A model generated the notes under the pieces. That model worked only from the letters and a program-made list of their open reading frames with translations, did no database searches and had not been told where the DNA came from. A stretch of DNA of 64,000 bases from Acidobacterium sp049965615 (GTDB lineage Bacteria; Acidobacteriota; Terriglobia; Terriglobales; Acidobacteriaceae), in contig JBMFWD010000009.1 of NCBI GenBank assembly GCA_049965615.1, positions 18,213 through 82,212 of the forward strand, written 5' to 3'. Within the stretch, counting starts at the first letter, position 1; each line of letters opens with the position of its first letter. A program made the translations under genes and the position numbers. Positions 7,116 to 15,612 of this stretch are shown in pieces.

Positions 7116-8357
7116 TTACTTTTGCTGCGGGCTGCTGTCGCCCTGCTGTTCGCCGCCGGAACCACCGGATCCGCCGGCTGACTGGCCTCCACCGAGGCTC
7201 CACGAGGAGGAGAACATGCTCTGGCTGGCTTTTCTGGAAGCCCGGAACATGGGCGCCACGCCAGAGAGCAGCGTGAGTGCCGTGCCAGGTTTTCCGTTTG
7301 AGCCTTTGGAGGCGACGACCATGACGGCGTCACCCTTGTGCAGAGCGGAGAGTTGAATGGGGGTTGCGCGATCGAGGATGCGATTGAAACCGCCTGCGCC
7401 ACCGGGTTGTGGTCCCATGGGGCCTGCTCCGGGGCGGGGGCGCCATGCGTGTGCCTGAGGTGATTCCTGATCGCCTTGAGCGCCTGCCGCTTTTTTTGCA
7501 TCCTTCGTGGCCTGGAAACGCATGGCGACGAATTCAGCTACGCGCTCGGGCAGTTCGCGGAGCGTGGAATTGTCGTTGACGGCCAGCGTGACGGGCTTTT
7601 TGGTGGCGAGATCTTTGAGGGTGAGTGTTTTCGCCGAGGGGTTAACGCTGAGGACGAGGCCTGCGATGTTCTGGAAATCGCCAAAGACGATGGCATTGGC
7701 CGTTACGGTGAGGCCGTCGGCGCTGTGCGTGCCTTTGGCGCGCAGCTGATCGCCGGGTTGAATGGCGGACAAAGACGAGGGCTGGGTATCCTTGAAGGCT
7801 ACTGAATCTTCCGCGTACTTACGAATGTTGACGGAGGGTGGAACCTGGATGGTGATTTCGTGCCCGGCTGCGGTCAGGATAATGGTATTGGTGGCTGGAT
7901 CTACCGATTTGACGATGCCTCCGACTCCGTTGCGCTGCCAGTCTTCTTCTTCTGCGCGCCGGCGGGCGGCAATGTCGGATTGCTTCATCGCTACGATGAG
8001 GCTTGCGGTGAGCGAGTTGCCGCTGCCAGCGGTGGCGGAGACGAGTGCGCGATCGCCCGCGGAGATGTCTGTGAGTGGAATGGGTGTGGCTGCGGAAAGT
8101 GTCTTTTGCCCTGGCTCAAGGCGCAAAACGCGGGTGGTGGAGTCGACAGTGACAGTGACGGAACTGCCGCTGGACGACTTGACGGTGAGGGTTCCGTTGC
8201 CGACGCTGGTGACGGTTCCCAGAACGCGTGTGGGAGCCGCCGCGGCGGCCTGCATGGGAGCAAGCCCGGAGGGCAGGGCCAGGCTGGTGAGCGGAATTCC
8301 GCCGAGGGTGAGAAAAACGGCTACAGCAATCGTCGTACGTGAATTGCGTTTCAGCAT
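7116..8357 (-). CDS. Secreted protein with DUF5666 repeats
   Basis: 413 residues. A signal peptide (hydrophobic AVAVFLTLGGIPLTSLAL) precedes repeated beta-rich units of the DUF5666 type: GTVTSVGNGTLTVKS, GIVKSVDPATNTIILTAAG and GLVLSVNPSAKTLTLKDL, each followed by a segment on 'parameters allowed' style beta strands. These OB-fold-like repeats occur in exported proteins of unknown function. The C-terminal part is Gly/Pro/Gln-rich and probably disordered. I use the ATG at 8357, seven codons inside the longest frame, because AGGGAG lies directly before it. Probably co-transcribed with the downstream Oar-like receptor; function unknown. Confidence 0.75.
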   Translation of the reverse strand: MLKRNSRTTIAVAVFLTLGGIPLTSLALPSGLAPMQAAAAAPTRVLGTVTSVGNGTLTVKSSSGSSVTVTVDSTTRVLRLEPGQKTLSAATPIPLTDISAGDRALVSATAGSGNSLTASLIVAMKQSDIAARRRAEEEDWQRNGVGGIVKSVDPATNTIILTAAGHEITIQVPPSVNIRKYAEDSVAFKDTQPSSLSAIQPGDQLRAKGTHSADGLTVTANAIVFGDFQNIAGLVLSVNPSAKTLTLKDLATKKPVTLAVNDNSTLRELPERVAEFVAMRFQATKDAKKAAGAQGDQESPQAHAWRPRPGAGPMGPQPGGAGGFNRILDRATPIQLSALHKGDAVMVVASKGSNGKPGTALTLLSGVAPMFRASRKASQSMFSSSWSLGGGQSAGGSGGSGGEQQGDSSPQQK

Positions 8358-8677
8358 ATGCTCCCTGAGTAAAGCCATTTTGCAAACTGCTTACACATCG
8401 TTAAAAAAGGGACGCTCTAAGGACGGAGAAGTTGCAGTTTTTGTTTGTGGATCGGAAATATTTCATGGTAGCTGAATTTTTGCTGAATTCGGCTTGCGGA
8501 TCGCTGCCGGAGAGAGCGTGGTTGCGAGCGGCGAGGGGCGGTGGGGCGCATGCAAATTGAGCCCCTTGCGCAGATTCTGGAAGCGGACCAGCTATCATCA
8601 TTTTGAGGGGAGAATCCCTTCACCGGGATCGGGGCACTCCCGCGCCGGCTCACCCATCGAGGATACGAACAAAAATC
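8358..8677. other. Divergent intergenic region
   Basis: 320 bases between the DUF5666 gene (minus) and the sugar permease (plus). A TATCAT hexamer near 8590 is a possible -10 box for the permease and GAGGA near 8660 a possible but distant ribosome site. I see no RNA gene or long inverted repeat. Confidence 0.4.
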
Positions 8678-9976
8678 ATGGCGATTTCCAGTCCGGGTAA
8701 TTCCACGTCTTACAGGCCCAGTTCCGCGGGCGGCACGCAAGTAGCTGCCATGTCGATTGTGACGACGCTTTTTTTTATCTGGGGTTTCATCACCTCGCTG
8801 AATGACATTCTGATTCCGCACTTGAAGTCGATATTTGCGTTGAATTATGCGGAGGTGATGCTGGTTCAGTTCGCATTTTTCTCTGCCTACGCGATTTTTG
8901 GGTTGCCATCGGGGTTCCTGGTGGAGCGGATTGGCTACCAGCGGACGATGGTGGTGGGTCTGATCTCGATGGCTCTGGGCGCGATGCTCTTTGTGCCTGC
9001 GGCGGCAGCTCCGAGTTTTCCCTTGTTTCTGGCGGCGCTGATTGTGCTTGCGGCCGGGATTACGATGCTGCAGGTGGCGGCGAATCCTTATGTGACTTTT
9101 CTTGGGCCACCGCAGACGTCTTCCAGTCGGCTGAATCTGACGCAGGCGTTTAATTCTCTCGGTACGGTGCTGGCGCCGCTGTTTGGTGCGTGGCTGATTC
9201 TTGGCGAGGCGCCGAAGGTGATCAAGAATCTGAAGGCGCTCAGCCCGGCCGCGCTGCACTCTTACCGCGTGGCGCAGGCGGCCACGGTGAAGCTGCCGTA
9301 TGTTTCGATTACGGTTGTGCTGGTGTTGCTGGGCCTGCTGATTGCGCTGTACAAGTTTCCGCGGCTGGACATCACGAGAGACTTTCGGCCGGTGCATCCG
9401 GGGCATGCGGACAGCCTGTGGAATTACCGGCACCTGGTGCTTGGAGCGATTGGAATCTTTGTGTATGTGGGAGCCGAGGTTTCGATTGGGAGCTTTCTGA
9501 CGAACTACTTTAACCAGCCTGAAATTGGCGGATTTGCGCTGGAGAAGGCGGCGCTGCTGGTGCCTTACTACTGGGGCGGAGCGATGATCGGCCGGTTTAT
9601 CGGGTCTGCGCTGCTGCAACGCATGAAGACGGGGCCGGTGCTGGGCATCTGTTCGATTGTGGCCGGCTGCCTGGTGGTTACGTCGATGCTGTCATTTGGG
9701 CTTTTCGCGGTGTGGACCATTCTTCTAGTAGGGCTGTTCAACTCGATCATGTTCCCGAGCATTTTCACGCTCGCGATTGCGGAGCTTGGTCCCCTGACGG
9801 GCAAAGCCTCCGGGCTGCTGTGCGTGGCGATTGTGGGGGGCGCGATCATTCCTGAATTGCAGGGATTCCTTGCGGATAAGATCGGGATTCACCATGCATT
9901 TATTCTGCCGGTGCTTTGCTATGTGTTTATTGCGTACTACGGCTTCCGCGGATCGAAGATTGTGCTGCCGGGATAA
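8678..9976 (+). CDS. MFS sugar permease, FucP/GluP family
   Basis: 432 residues with twelve predicted membrane helices. The N-terminus has the family-typical FFIWGFITSLNDILIPHLK motif, which is shared by the fucose/glucose-galactose:H+ symporters (FHS family), followed by the ANPYVTFLGPP segment in the fifth helix region, also typical of the family. It is expected to import a monosaccharide by proton symport. The ATG at 8678 was chosen because the earlier in-frame codons would give a polar, Arg/Pro-rich extension. No sugar catabolic gene is adjacent; the next gene is hutH, beyond a strong terminator. The exact sugar cannot be assigned. Confidence 0.85.
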   Translation: MAISSPGNSTSYRPSSAGGTQVAAMSIVTTLFFIWGFITSLNDILIPHLKSIFALNYAEVMLVQFAFFSAYAIFGLPSGFLVERIGYQRTMVVGLISMALGAMLFVPAAAAPSFPLFLAALIVLAAGITMLQVAANPYVTFLGPPQTSSSRLNLTQAFNSLGTVLAPLFGAWLILGEAPKVIKNLKALSPAALHSYRVAQAATVKLPYVSITVVLVLLGLLIALYKFPRLDITRDFRPVHPGHADSLWNYRHLVLGAIGIFVYVGAEVSIGSFLTNYFNQPEIGGFALEKAALLVPYYWGGAMIGRFIGSALLQRMKTGPVLGICSIVAGCLVVTSMLSFGLFAVWTILLVGLFNSIMFPSIFTLAIAELGPLTGKASGLLCVAIVGGAIIPELQGFLADKIGIHHAFILPVLCYVFIAYYGFRGSKIVLPG

Positions 9977-9998
9977 GGTGGCCCCGTTGGTTGCAGAG

Positions 9999-10029
9999 AG
10001 GGCAGTCTTCGGGCTGCCCTTTTTGTTTT
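9999..10029 (+). terminator. Rho-independent terminator after the sugar permease gene
   Basis: AGGGCAG (9999-10005) pairs with CTGCCCT (10014-10020) around an 8-base loop, followed by TTTTGTTTT. It separates the permease from hutH. Confidence 0.85.
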
Positions 10030-10037
10030 CGTGGCTT

Positions 10038-10065
10038 TTGACAGGCAATTTCAGCGATACAGGAT
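10038..10065 (+). promoter_or_regulatory. Possible hutH promoter
   Basis: A perfect -35 hexamer TTGACA (10038-10043) lies 44 bases before the chosen hutH start. With a 16-base spacer the -10 would be CAGGAT, a poor match, so only the -35 is convincing. Confidence 0.3.
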
Positions 10066-10087
10066 GGCTGGAAAGGCTGTAGCATCA

Positions 10088-11620
10088 ATGGTTATGCCAA
10101 ACGACCTTTGCCTGACCGGTGAGCGATTGACGCTCGAAGAGATTGTGGATGTGGCGCTGCGGGGCCGTGCCGTTACGATAGACGATGCTGCGCGTGCGCG
10201 GGTGGTGACGTCGCGGCGGCTGGTGGAGGAGATTGTCGAGCGCCATGACACGGCGTATGGCATCAATACCGGGTTTGGAAAGCTGTCAGACGTGCGCATT
10301 GCTCCCGAGCAACTGGAGGATCTGCAGCGCAACCTGGTGAGGAGTCATGCTTGCGGGCTGGGCGATCCGCTGCCGGAAGCGGCGGTGCGGGCGATGCTGC
10401 TATTGCGGGCGAATGTGCTGGCGAAAGGGAATAGCGGGGTGCGTCCCGTGGTGATGGACACACTCGTGGGGATGCTGCGGGCGGGGATTCATCCTGTGGT
10501 TCCGGCTCGCGGATCGGTGGGGGCGAGCGGGGATCTGGCTCCGCTGGCGCACCTGGCGCTGGCAGTGATTGGCGAGGGCGAGGTGTTATTCCGGGGGAGC
10601 CGGATGGCTTCTGCCGACGCGCTGGTGCAGGCGGGATTGCAGCCGCTGGCATTGCATGCCAAGGAGGGTTTGGCGCTGCTGAACGGTACGCAGGCGATGA
10701 CGGCGGTGGGCGGGCTGGCGCTGGCGCGCGCGCTGCGCGTGACGGAACTTTTTGATGTGGCCGGGGGAATGTCACTGGATGCGTTGCGTGGAACGCCGAC
10801 GGCGTTTGACGCGCGCGTCCATGAAGCGCGGCCGCATGCAGGTCAGCTGGCGGCGGCGGCGCATTTGCGGGCTTTGCTGGAAGAGAGCGAGATTCGCGAA
10901 TCGCATCGGGCGAATGATCCGCGGGTGCAGGATGCCTATTGCCTGCGCTGCATGCCGCAGGTGCATGGAGCAGCGCGCGGAGCGCTGGCGCATGTGCGTG
11001 AGGTGGTTGAGGTGGAGAGCGGTTCGGCGACGGATAATCCGCTGGTGTTTGCAGCCGCGGATGGAGCGGCGGAGATTATTTCCGGAGGGAACTTTCACGG
11101 CGCTCCCCTGGCGATGGCGTTTGATTATGCGGCGATTGCGCTGACGGATTTAATGAGCATCAGCGAGCGACGAATTGACCGGCTGGTGAATCCAGATATT
11201 AACGAAGGTTTGCCGCCGTTTTTGTCGTCGTCGCCTGGGGTGTCATCGGGGATGATGATTGCGCATGTGGCGGCGGCAGCGCTGCTGAATGAGGCGAAGG
11301 TGCTTTCGCATCCGGCGAGCGTGGACAGTGTGCCGACTTCGGGCGGAAAGGAAGATCATGTGTCGATGGGAATGACGGCGGCGCTGAAGCTGGACCGGGT
11401 TGTTGAGAATGCCGAGCAGGTGCTGGCGATTGAGCTGATGGCGGCTGCGCAGGGTCTGGATTACCGGAGACCGCTGCGCCCTGCGAAAGCGCTGGATGCG
11501 GCGCGCGAGAGGGTGCGGGAGATTGTGGCTCCGCTGATGGCGGACCGGGCGTTGTCGCGGGACATCATGGCGCTGGCTGAAGCGGTACGCGGCGGCGTGT
11601 TTGACGGGTGGCGCGGATAG
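10088..11620 (+). CDS. hutH: Histidine ammonia-lyase
   Basis: 510 residues from this start, the usual family length. It deaminates histidine non-oxidatively to urocanate. The MIO prosthetic group forms from the Ala-Ser-Gly triad in GSVGASGDLAPLAHL (about residues 146-148); the TGFGKLSDVRI segment near residue 60 and the ATDNPLVF-like TDNPLVFAA and SGGNFHGAPLA stretches are also diagnostic. Start: the frame opens at 10031, but a GGAAAGG precedes ATGs at 10088 and 10094, and these give the normal N-terminus. No hutU, hutI or hutG is nearby. The following gene is a PLP decarboxylase, only 22 bases downstream, so the two may form an amino-acid-modifying operon. Confidence 0.93.
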   Translation: MVMPNDLCLTGERLTLEEIVDVALRGRAVTIDDAARARVVTSRRLVEEIVERHDTAYGINTGFGKLSDVRIAPEQLEDLQRNLVRSHACGLGDPLPEAAVRAMLLLRANVLAKGNSGVRPVVMDTLVGMLRAGIHPVVPARGSVGASGDLAPLAHLALAVIGEGEVLFRGSRMASADALVQAGLQPLALHAKEGLALLNGTQAMTAVGGLALARALRVTELFDVAGGMSLDALRGTPTAFDARVHEARPHAGQLAAAAHLRALLEESEIRESHRANDPRVQDAYCLRCMPQVHGAARGALAHVREVVEVESGSATDNPLVFAAADGAAEIISGGNFHGAPLAMAFDYAAIALTDLMSISERRIDRLVNPDINEGLPPFLSSSPGVSSGMMIAHVAAAALLNEAKVLSHPASVDSVPTSGGKEDHVSMGMTAALKLDRVVENAEQVLAIELMAAAQGLDYRRPLRPAKALDAARERVREIVAPLMADRALSRDIMALAEAVRGGVFDGWRG

Positions 11621-11642
11621 TAACCTGAAGGTCGAGGGATTT

Positions 11643-13145
11643 GTGAAGACAACAGCAGAGGCGGCCGTAAGCCCCGTGGATAAGGAAGCGCGCAGAGCAG
11701 AGCGGACATTGGATCCGGAAAACTGGGAAGCGTTTCGCGCGCTGGCGCACCGCATGGTGGATGACATGGTGGACCAGACGCGCGGGCTTCGCGAGCAGGC
11801 GGCATGGCAGCAGCCTCCGGTGGATGTGAAGGACGCGATTCGCAATGAGCCACTGCCGCTGCAAGGGCAGAGCGCGGAGCAGGTCTACGACGACTATTTG
11901 AAGCTGGTGCAGCCGTACACGAACGGGAACCGGCATCCTCGGGCGTGGGGATGGGTGCGCGGCAACGGCACGCCGCTGGCCGCGATGGCGGAGATGCTGT
12001 CTGCTTCGATCAACGCGCACCTGGGCGGCGGGGAGCATTCGCCAACCTACGTGGAGGAGCGATGCCTGCAGTGGCTGGCCGAGGTGATGGGGATGCCGGC
12101 TGGGACAACGGGCATTCTGGTAAGCGGCGGCACGATGGCGAACCTGTTGGGGCTGGCGGTGGCGCGCGATGCGCGTGCCGGTTTCGATGTGCGGCAGGAG
12201 GGACTGGCGGGTCACGCGCGGCTCGCGGTGTATGCGTCAAGCGAGACGCACATGTGGGCGCGCAAGAGCATGGACGTGCTCGGCATGGGCACGGAGCAGT
12301 TACGCGAGATTCCTGTGGACGAGGGGTTTCGGATGGATATTGACCGTTTGCGCGTGCAGATTCGGGAGGATCGTGCGGCGGGCATGCGCCCGATTGCAGT
12401 GATTGGCAATGCGGGTACGGTCAACAGCGGAGCGGTGGATGATCTGCCGGCGCTGGCTGCGCTTTGCCGGGAGGAGGATCTGTGGTTCCACGTGGATGGG
12501 GCTTTTGGCGCGCTGCTGAAGTTGTGTGACCGCTATGCGCCGCTGGTGCGGGGCGTGGAGCTGGCCGATTCGCTGGCGTTTGATTTGCACAAGTGGATGT
12601 ATCTGCCGTTTGAGATTGGCTGCGTGCTGGTTGCGGATGCGGCGGCGCATCGCGCGGCGTTTGCTTCGACGGCGAGCTATTTGGAGGGCAACAAGCGGGG
12701 CGTGCTGGCCACGGGGCTTTATTTTTCTGATCGCGGAATTGAACTGACGCGCGGATTCAAGGCGCTAAAACTGTGGATGAGCCTGAAGGCGCACGGGCTT
12801 CGAGCTTTTGCCGCGCAGATTGAGCAGAATATGGAACAGTCACAGTTTCTTGAGGAGCGGGTGAAGCAGGAGCCTGCGCTGGAACTGCTGACTCCGCGCA
12901 CGATGAACATTGTTTGCTTTCGGTATCGGGGCGGAGCGAGCCGTGACGAGGCTTCTTGTAATGCGCTGAATCGGGAGCTGGTGATCCGGCTGCAGGAGAG
13001 TGGGGAGTTTGTGGTGTCCGGTACGGAGCTGGGTGGGCGGTATGCTTTGCGGGTTGCGAATACGAATCATCGCAGCCGTACGCAGGATTTTGAAGACCTG
13101 GTGCAGGCGACGCTGCGGATTGGCAGGGAACTGTCGAAAGGTTAG
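11643..13145 (+). CDS. Group II pyridoxal-phosphate-dependent amino-acid decarboxylase
   Basis: 500 residues, aspartate-aminotransferase fold. The PLP-binding lysine is in DLHKWMYLP (K317), the characteristic His-Lys-Trp motif of aromatic L-amino-acid/glutamate/histidine decarboxylases. VSGGTMANLLGL and WFHVDGAFG (the Asp that contacts the pyridine nitrogen) fit the same family. GTG at 11643, preceded by GAGGG, is preferred over a TTG at 11601 inside hutH. Substrate specificity cannot be read from motifs; adjacency to hutH makes histidine or an aromatic amino acid plausible. The gene ends four bases into the convergent EamA gene. Confidence 0.85.
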   Translation: MKTTAEAAVSPVDKEARRAERTLDPENWEAFRALAHRMVDDMVDQTRGLREQAAWQQPPVDVKDAIRNEPLPLQGQSAEQVYDDYLKLVQPYTNGNRHPRAWGWVRGNGTPLAAMAEMLSASINAHLGGGEHSPTYVEERCLQWLAEVMGMPAGTTGILVSGGTMANLLGLAVARDARAGFDVRQEGLAGHARLAVYASSETHMWARKSMDVLGMGTEQLREIPVDEGFRMDIDRLRVQIREDRAAGMRPIAVIGNAGTVNSGAVDDLPALAALCREEDLWFHVDGAFGALLKLCDRYAPLVRGVELADSLAFDLHKWMYLPFEIGCVLVADAAAHRAAFASTASYLEGNKRGVLATGLYFSDRGIELTRGFKALKLWMSLKAHGLRAFAAQIEQNMEQSQFLEERVKQEPALELLTPRTMNIVCFRYRGGASRDEASCNALNRELVIRLQESGEFVVSGTELGGRYALRVANTNHRSRTQDFEDLVQATLRIGRELSKG

Positions 13146-13531
13146 TGCGCGAGCAGCGCGACACCGATGCAGACAAAGACCGCGGCCAGCCAACGGCGGC
13201 GGTCGACGTTTTCTCCGAGGAAGAATTTTGCCGCGATCGCGTTGGTGACGAAGGTGAGCGATGCCGCCGCTGGACCGATGAGCGTGAGGTCGCCGTGGCT
13301 GAGTGCAAAGAGCATGGAGAAAAAGCTGAGGGCCATGCAGAGGACGCCCAGTCCAAAGCGGGGCGAACTGAGGACGGCCATGGCGGCGCCGGGAATTCCG
13401 CTGACGGCGCGGATGCGGTCGAGGTCGCCGATTTTGCGCATGGCCGAAGCGATGAGCACATCGCCTGCCGTGGCCCAGAGGACGATGCAGCCAATCATTA
13501 CGATTTGCCAGAGAAGCGCATAGTGGCTCAT
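13142..13531 (-). CDS. Half-size EamA/DMT-type membrane protein, second of a pair
   Basis: 129 residues with four predicted membrane helices (about residues 6-26, 51-69, 77-97, 110-128). This equals one half of a ten-helix drug/metabolite transporter, similar in size to small multidrug resistance and ArnE/F-like proteins. The loop before the last helix carries FFLGENVDRRRWLA, equivalent to the conserved 'LGE..t..r..G' motif of EamA domains. Its ATG overlaps the stop of the preceding half-size gene (ATGA), so the two probably form a heterodimer. Substrate unknown; amine, lipid or sugar-lipid flipping are options. Confidence 0.7.
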   Translation of the reverse strand: MSHYALLWQIVMIGCIVLWATAGDVLIASAMRKIGDLDRIRAVSGIPGAAMAVLSSPRFGLGVLCMALSFFSMLFALSHGDLTLIGPAAASLTFVTNAIAAKFFLGENVDRRRWLAAVFVCIGVALLAH

Positions 13532-13971
13532 GCGTGTTGCTCCTCTTCGAGTTCCTGCGTGGTCTTCTCGGACTGGCTGGTGTGAGTGTACGAAGGACCG
13601 CGAGCTACAAAGCCCACGCCGGCAGTGATGAAGACGATGCCGAGCCAGCGCCAGGGGGAGACGTACTCATGCAGCCAGAAGTGGCCAAGCAGTTCCATGA
13701 TGACGTAGCCGATGGAGGTGGCGGGCAGGACGTAAGTGAGATCGGCCCATGAGAGTGCGGTGAGGTAGGAGGCGAAGAAGCCAATGAGAACGAGAATGCC
13801 GGCGCCGACCCAGGGTGTGAGGACTGCGTGGACGAGTTCGCCGAGGTGATGAATGGAGACCGGGCCAACTGACTTCATGCCGCGGGCGAGGAAAGTATCG
13901 CCGCAGGATGCTGTCACGGTAACGACCGCGAGATTAAGCAGCTGATTCGCCGTGAGTTTGGATTGGCTCAC
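13528..13971 (-). CDS. Half-size EamA/DMT-type membrane protein, first of a pair
   Basis: 147 residues, four predicted helices and a charged C-terminal tail (TQELEEEQHA). The last loop reads HFWLHEYVSPWRWLGI, the counterpart of the LGE-type motif in its partner but with His in place of Gly. The two proteins share the same plan (short N-terminus, helix, polar loop, three tightly packed helices) and overlap by four bases. It lies 72 bases downstream of hpnJ, behind a strong hairpin. Association with hopanoid or lipid transport is only a neighbourhood guess. Confidence 0.7.
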   Translation of the reverse strand: MSQSKLTANQLLNLAVVTVTASCGDTFLARGMKSVGPVSIHHLGELVHAVLTPWVGAGILVLIGFFASYLTALSWADLTYVLPATSIGYVIMELLGHFWLHEYVSPWRWLGIVFITAGVGFVARGPSYTHTSQSEKTTQELEEEQHA

Positions 13972-14000
13972 GAATCTCCTTGAGAGTGCCGGATAAAGTA

Positions 14001-14029
14001 GAAACGGCCAGCGTAGCGCTGGCCGTTTC
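14001..14029 (-). terminator. 13-bp perfect hairpin after hpnJ
   Basis: GAAACGGCCAGCG (14001-14013) and its exact complement (14017-14029) enclose a TAG loop; on the minus strand CTACTTTATCC follows. It probably terminates hpnJ transcription, wholly or partly, before the EamA pair. Confidence 0.75.
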
Positions 14030-14043
14030 CGTGAGGATACAAG

Positions 14044-15522
14044 CTAAGCTTCGGCGTTGGCCGTCTTGGCGGACTCGCTGCTCTTGACGGCTTTGCTCTG
14101 CTTGACGATCTTGTTGCGCTCGGCGCGAAGCTTCATGAAGGATTTGGCTTCCACATAGAGGCGCTTGAGATCGCGGTTGATGATGGCCTTGCTGACGACG
14201 CGCCATGCCGCCTTGGGGCGGAAATAGTACTCGTCGTAGAAGCGATGCACCATCTCGAGGACGTACTCGGTGGGGAGACCGGGGTACTCGATGTGCGCGA
14301 GCTGGTGACCCTGGTCGTCGACCATCTGGCCGTTGTTGATGATGAAGCCGTGCTCCTTGGCGAAGTCGTAGAACTCGGTGCCGGGGTAGGCGTGAGCGAT
14401 GGAGACCTGGATGGTTTCCACGTCGAGGCTTTTGGCGAAGTTGATGGTGTTGCGGATGGATTCCTTCGTTTCGCCGGGCAGGCCGAGGATGAAGTCACCG
14501 TGAATGGTGAGGCCGAGGTCGTGGCAGTCACGAGTGAAGTCGCGCGCACGCTCGACGGTGGCACCCTTCTTGATGTTCTTGAGGATCTGCGGGTCGCCGG
14601 ATTCGTATCCGACGATGAGCAGGCGGCAGCCGGCTTCACGCATGGCCTTGAGGGTTTCGCGGTCTGTAGTGACGCGCGAGGTGCAGGACCAGGTGAGGCC
14701 CAGCGGCTTGAGCTTGGCGCATAGCTCGATGGTGCGCGCCTTCTGGATGTTGAAGGTGTCGTCGTCGAAGAAGAATTCCTTTACGTGCGGGAAGAGTTCT
14801 TTGGCGTGCGCCATTTCCGCGGCGACATCATCGGAGGAGCGCTTGCGCCACGCGTGTCCGCTGAGTGTCTGCGGCCAGAGACAGAAGGTGCATTGTGCCG
14901 GGCATCCCCGCGTGGAGTAGAGCGAGACGTAGGGATGCAGCAGGAAGGGCACGTTGTAGCGCGTGACGTCGAGGTCGCGCTTATAAATGTCCGTGACCCA
15001 TGGCATTGCGTCGAGGTCTTCGACCTGCGGGCGATCGGGCGTGTGGACGATCTGGCCATTCTTCCGGTAACTGATACCGAGGATCTCTTCGAGCGGCTTG
15101 CCGTTGGCGAACTCGACGGTGGCAAAGTCGAACTCACGACGGCAGACGAAGTCGATAACCGGGCACTCATTGAGGGCGCGCTCGGGGGATGTGGTGACCG
15201 GCGGTCCTACAAAAGCGATGCGGAGCTTGGGGTTGGCAGCCTTGATGGCTTCGGCAAGTTTCTGGTCGCCTGTCCAGCCGGGAGTGCTGGTGAACAGGAC
15301 GAGAAACTCGTAGTCCTTCGCGATCTCGATGGTTTCATCGGCCGAGATGTGATGGGGCGGAGCGTCGAGAAGCCGGGAGCCCTCGAGCATTCCTGCGGGG
15401 TAGGCAAGCCAGACCGGGTACCAGTAGGACTCGATCTCGCGCGTTGCCGGCCAGCGGGAGCTTGCGCCGCCGTCAAAGTTTTCAAACGAAGGTGGATTGA
15501 GAAATAGAGTCTTCAGAGGCAT
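14044..15522 (-). CDS. hpnJ: Hopanoid biosynthesis radical SAM protein HpnJ
   Basis: 492 residues: an N-terminal cobalamin-binding-like domain (about 1-160), then a radical SAM core with the cluster motif STRGCPAQCTFCLW (C207, C211, C214) and a C-terminal helical tail. The N-terminus (TLFLNPPSFENFDGGASSRW) matches what I know of HpnJ. HpnJ acts late in hopanoid side-chain synthesis, in forming the cyclitol ether of bacteriohopanetetrol. No other hpn gene (shc, hpnH, hpnG, hpnI, hpnK) is adjacent, so it is an isolated copy here. The C-terminal end is Lys/Ala-rich. It follows tolC by 90 bases on the same strand. HpnJ is my best call; a generic B12-binding radical SAM enzyme is the fallback. Confidence 0.85.
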   Translation of the reverse strand: MPLKTLFLNPPSFENFDGGASSRWPATREIESYWYPVWLAYPAGMLEGSRLLDAPPHHISADETIEIAKDYEFLVLFTSTPGWTGDQKLAEAIKAANPKLRIAFVGPPVTTSPERALNECPVIDFVCRREFDFATVEFANGKPLEEILGISYRKNGQIVHTPDRPQVEDLDAMPWVTDIYKRDLDVTRYNVPFLLHPYVSLYSTRGCPAQCTFCLWPQTLSGHAWRKRSSDDVAAEMAHAKELFPHVKEFFFDDDTFNIQKARTIELCAKLKPLGLTWSCTSRVTTDRETLKAMREAGCRLLIVGYESGDPQILKNIKKGATVERARDFTRDCHDLGLTIHGDFILGLPGETKESIRNTINFAKSLDVETIQVSIAHAYPGTEFYDFAKEHGFIINNGQMVDDQGHQLAHIEYPGLPTEYVLEMVHRFYDEYYFRPKAAWRVVSKAIINRDLKRLYVEAKSFMKLRAERNKIVKQSKAVKSSESAKTANAEA

Positions 15523-15612
15523 CGCTTTGTATCCTCAATTTTACCATTCTGGGCTTGCTGGAAGGCGAAACAAGCGCATCCGGCGCAAGGGAATGGCAAC
15601 GGCTTGGACTGG

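Noticed and set aside
8417..9619. 400-codon open frame on the minus strand
   Set aside because: It is antisense to the sugar permease; its product is Arg/His/Gln-rich low-complexity sequence, typical of the reverse frame of GC-rich genes.
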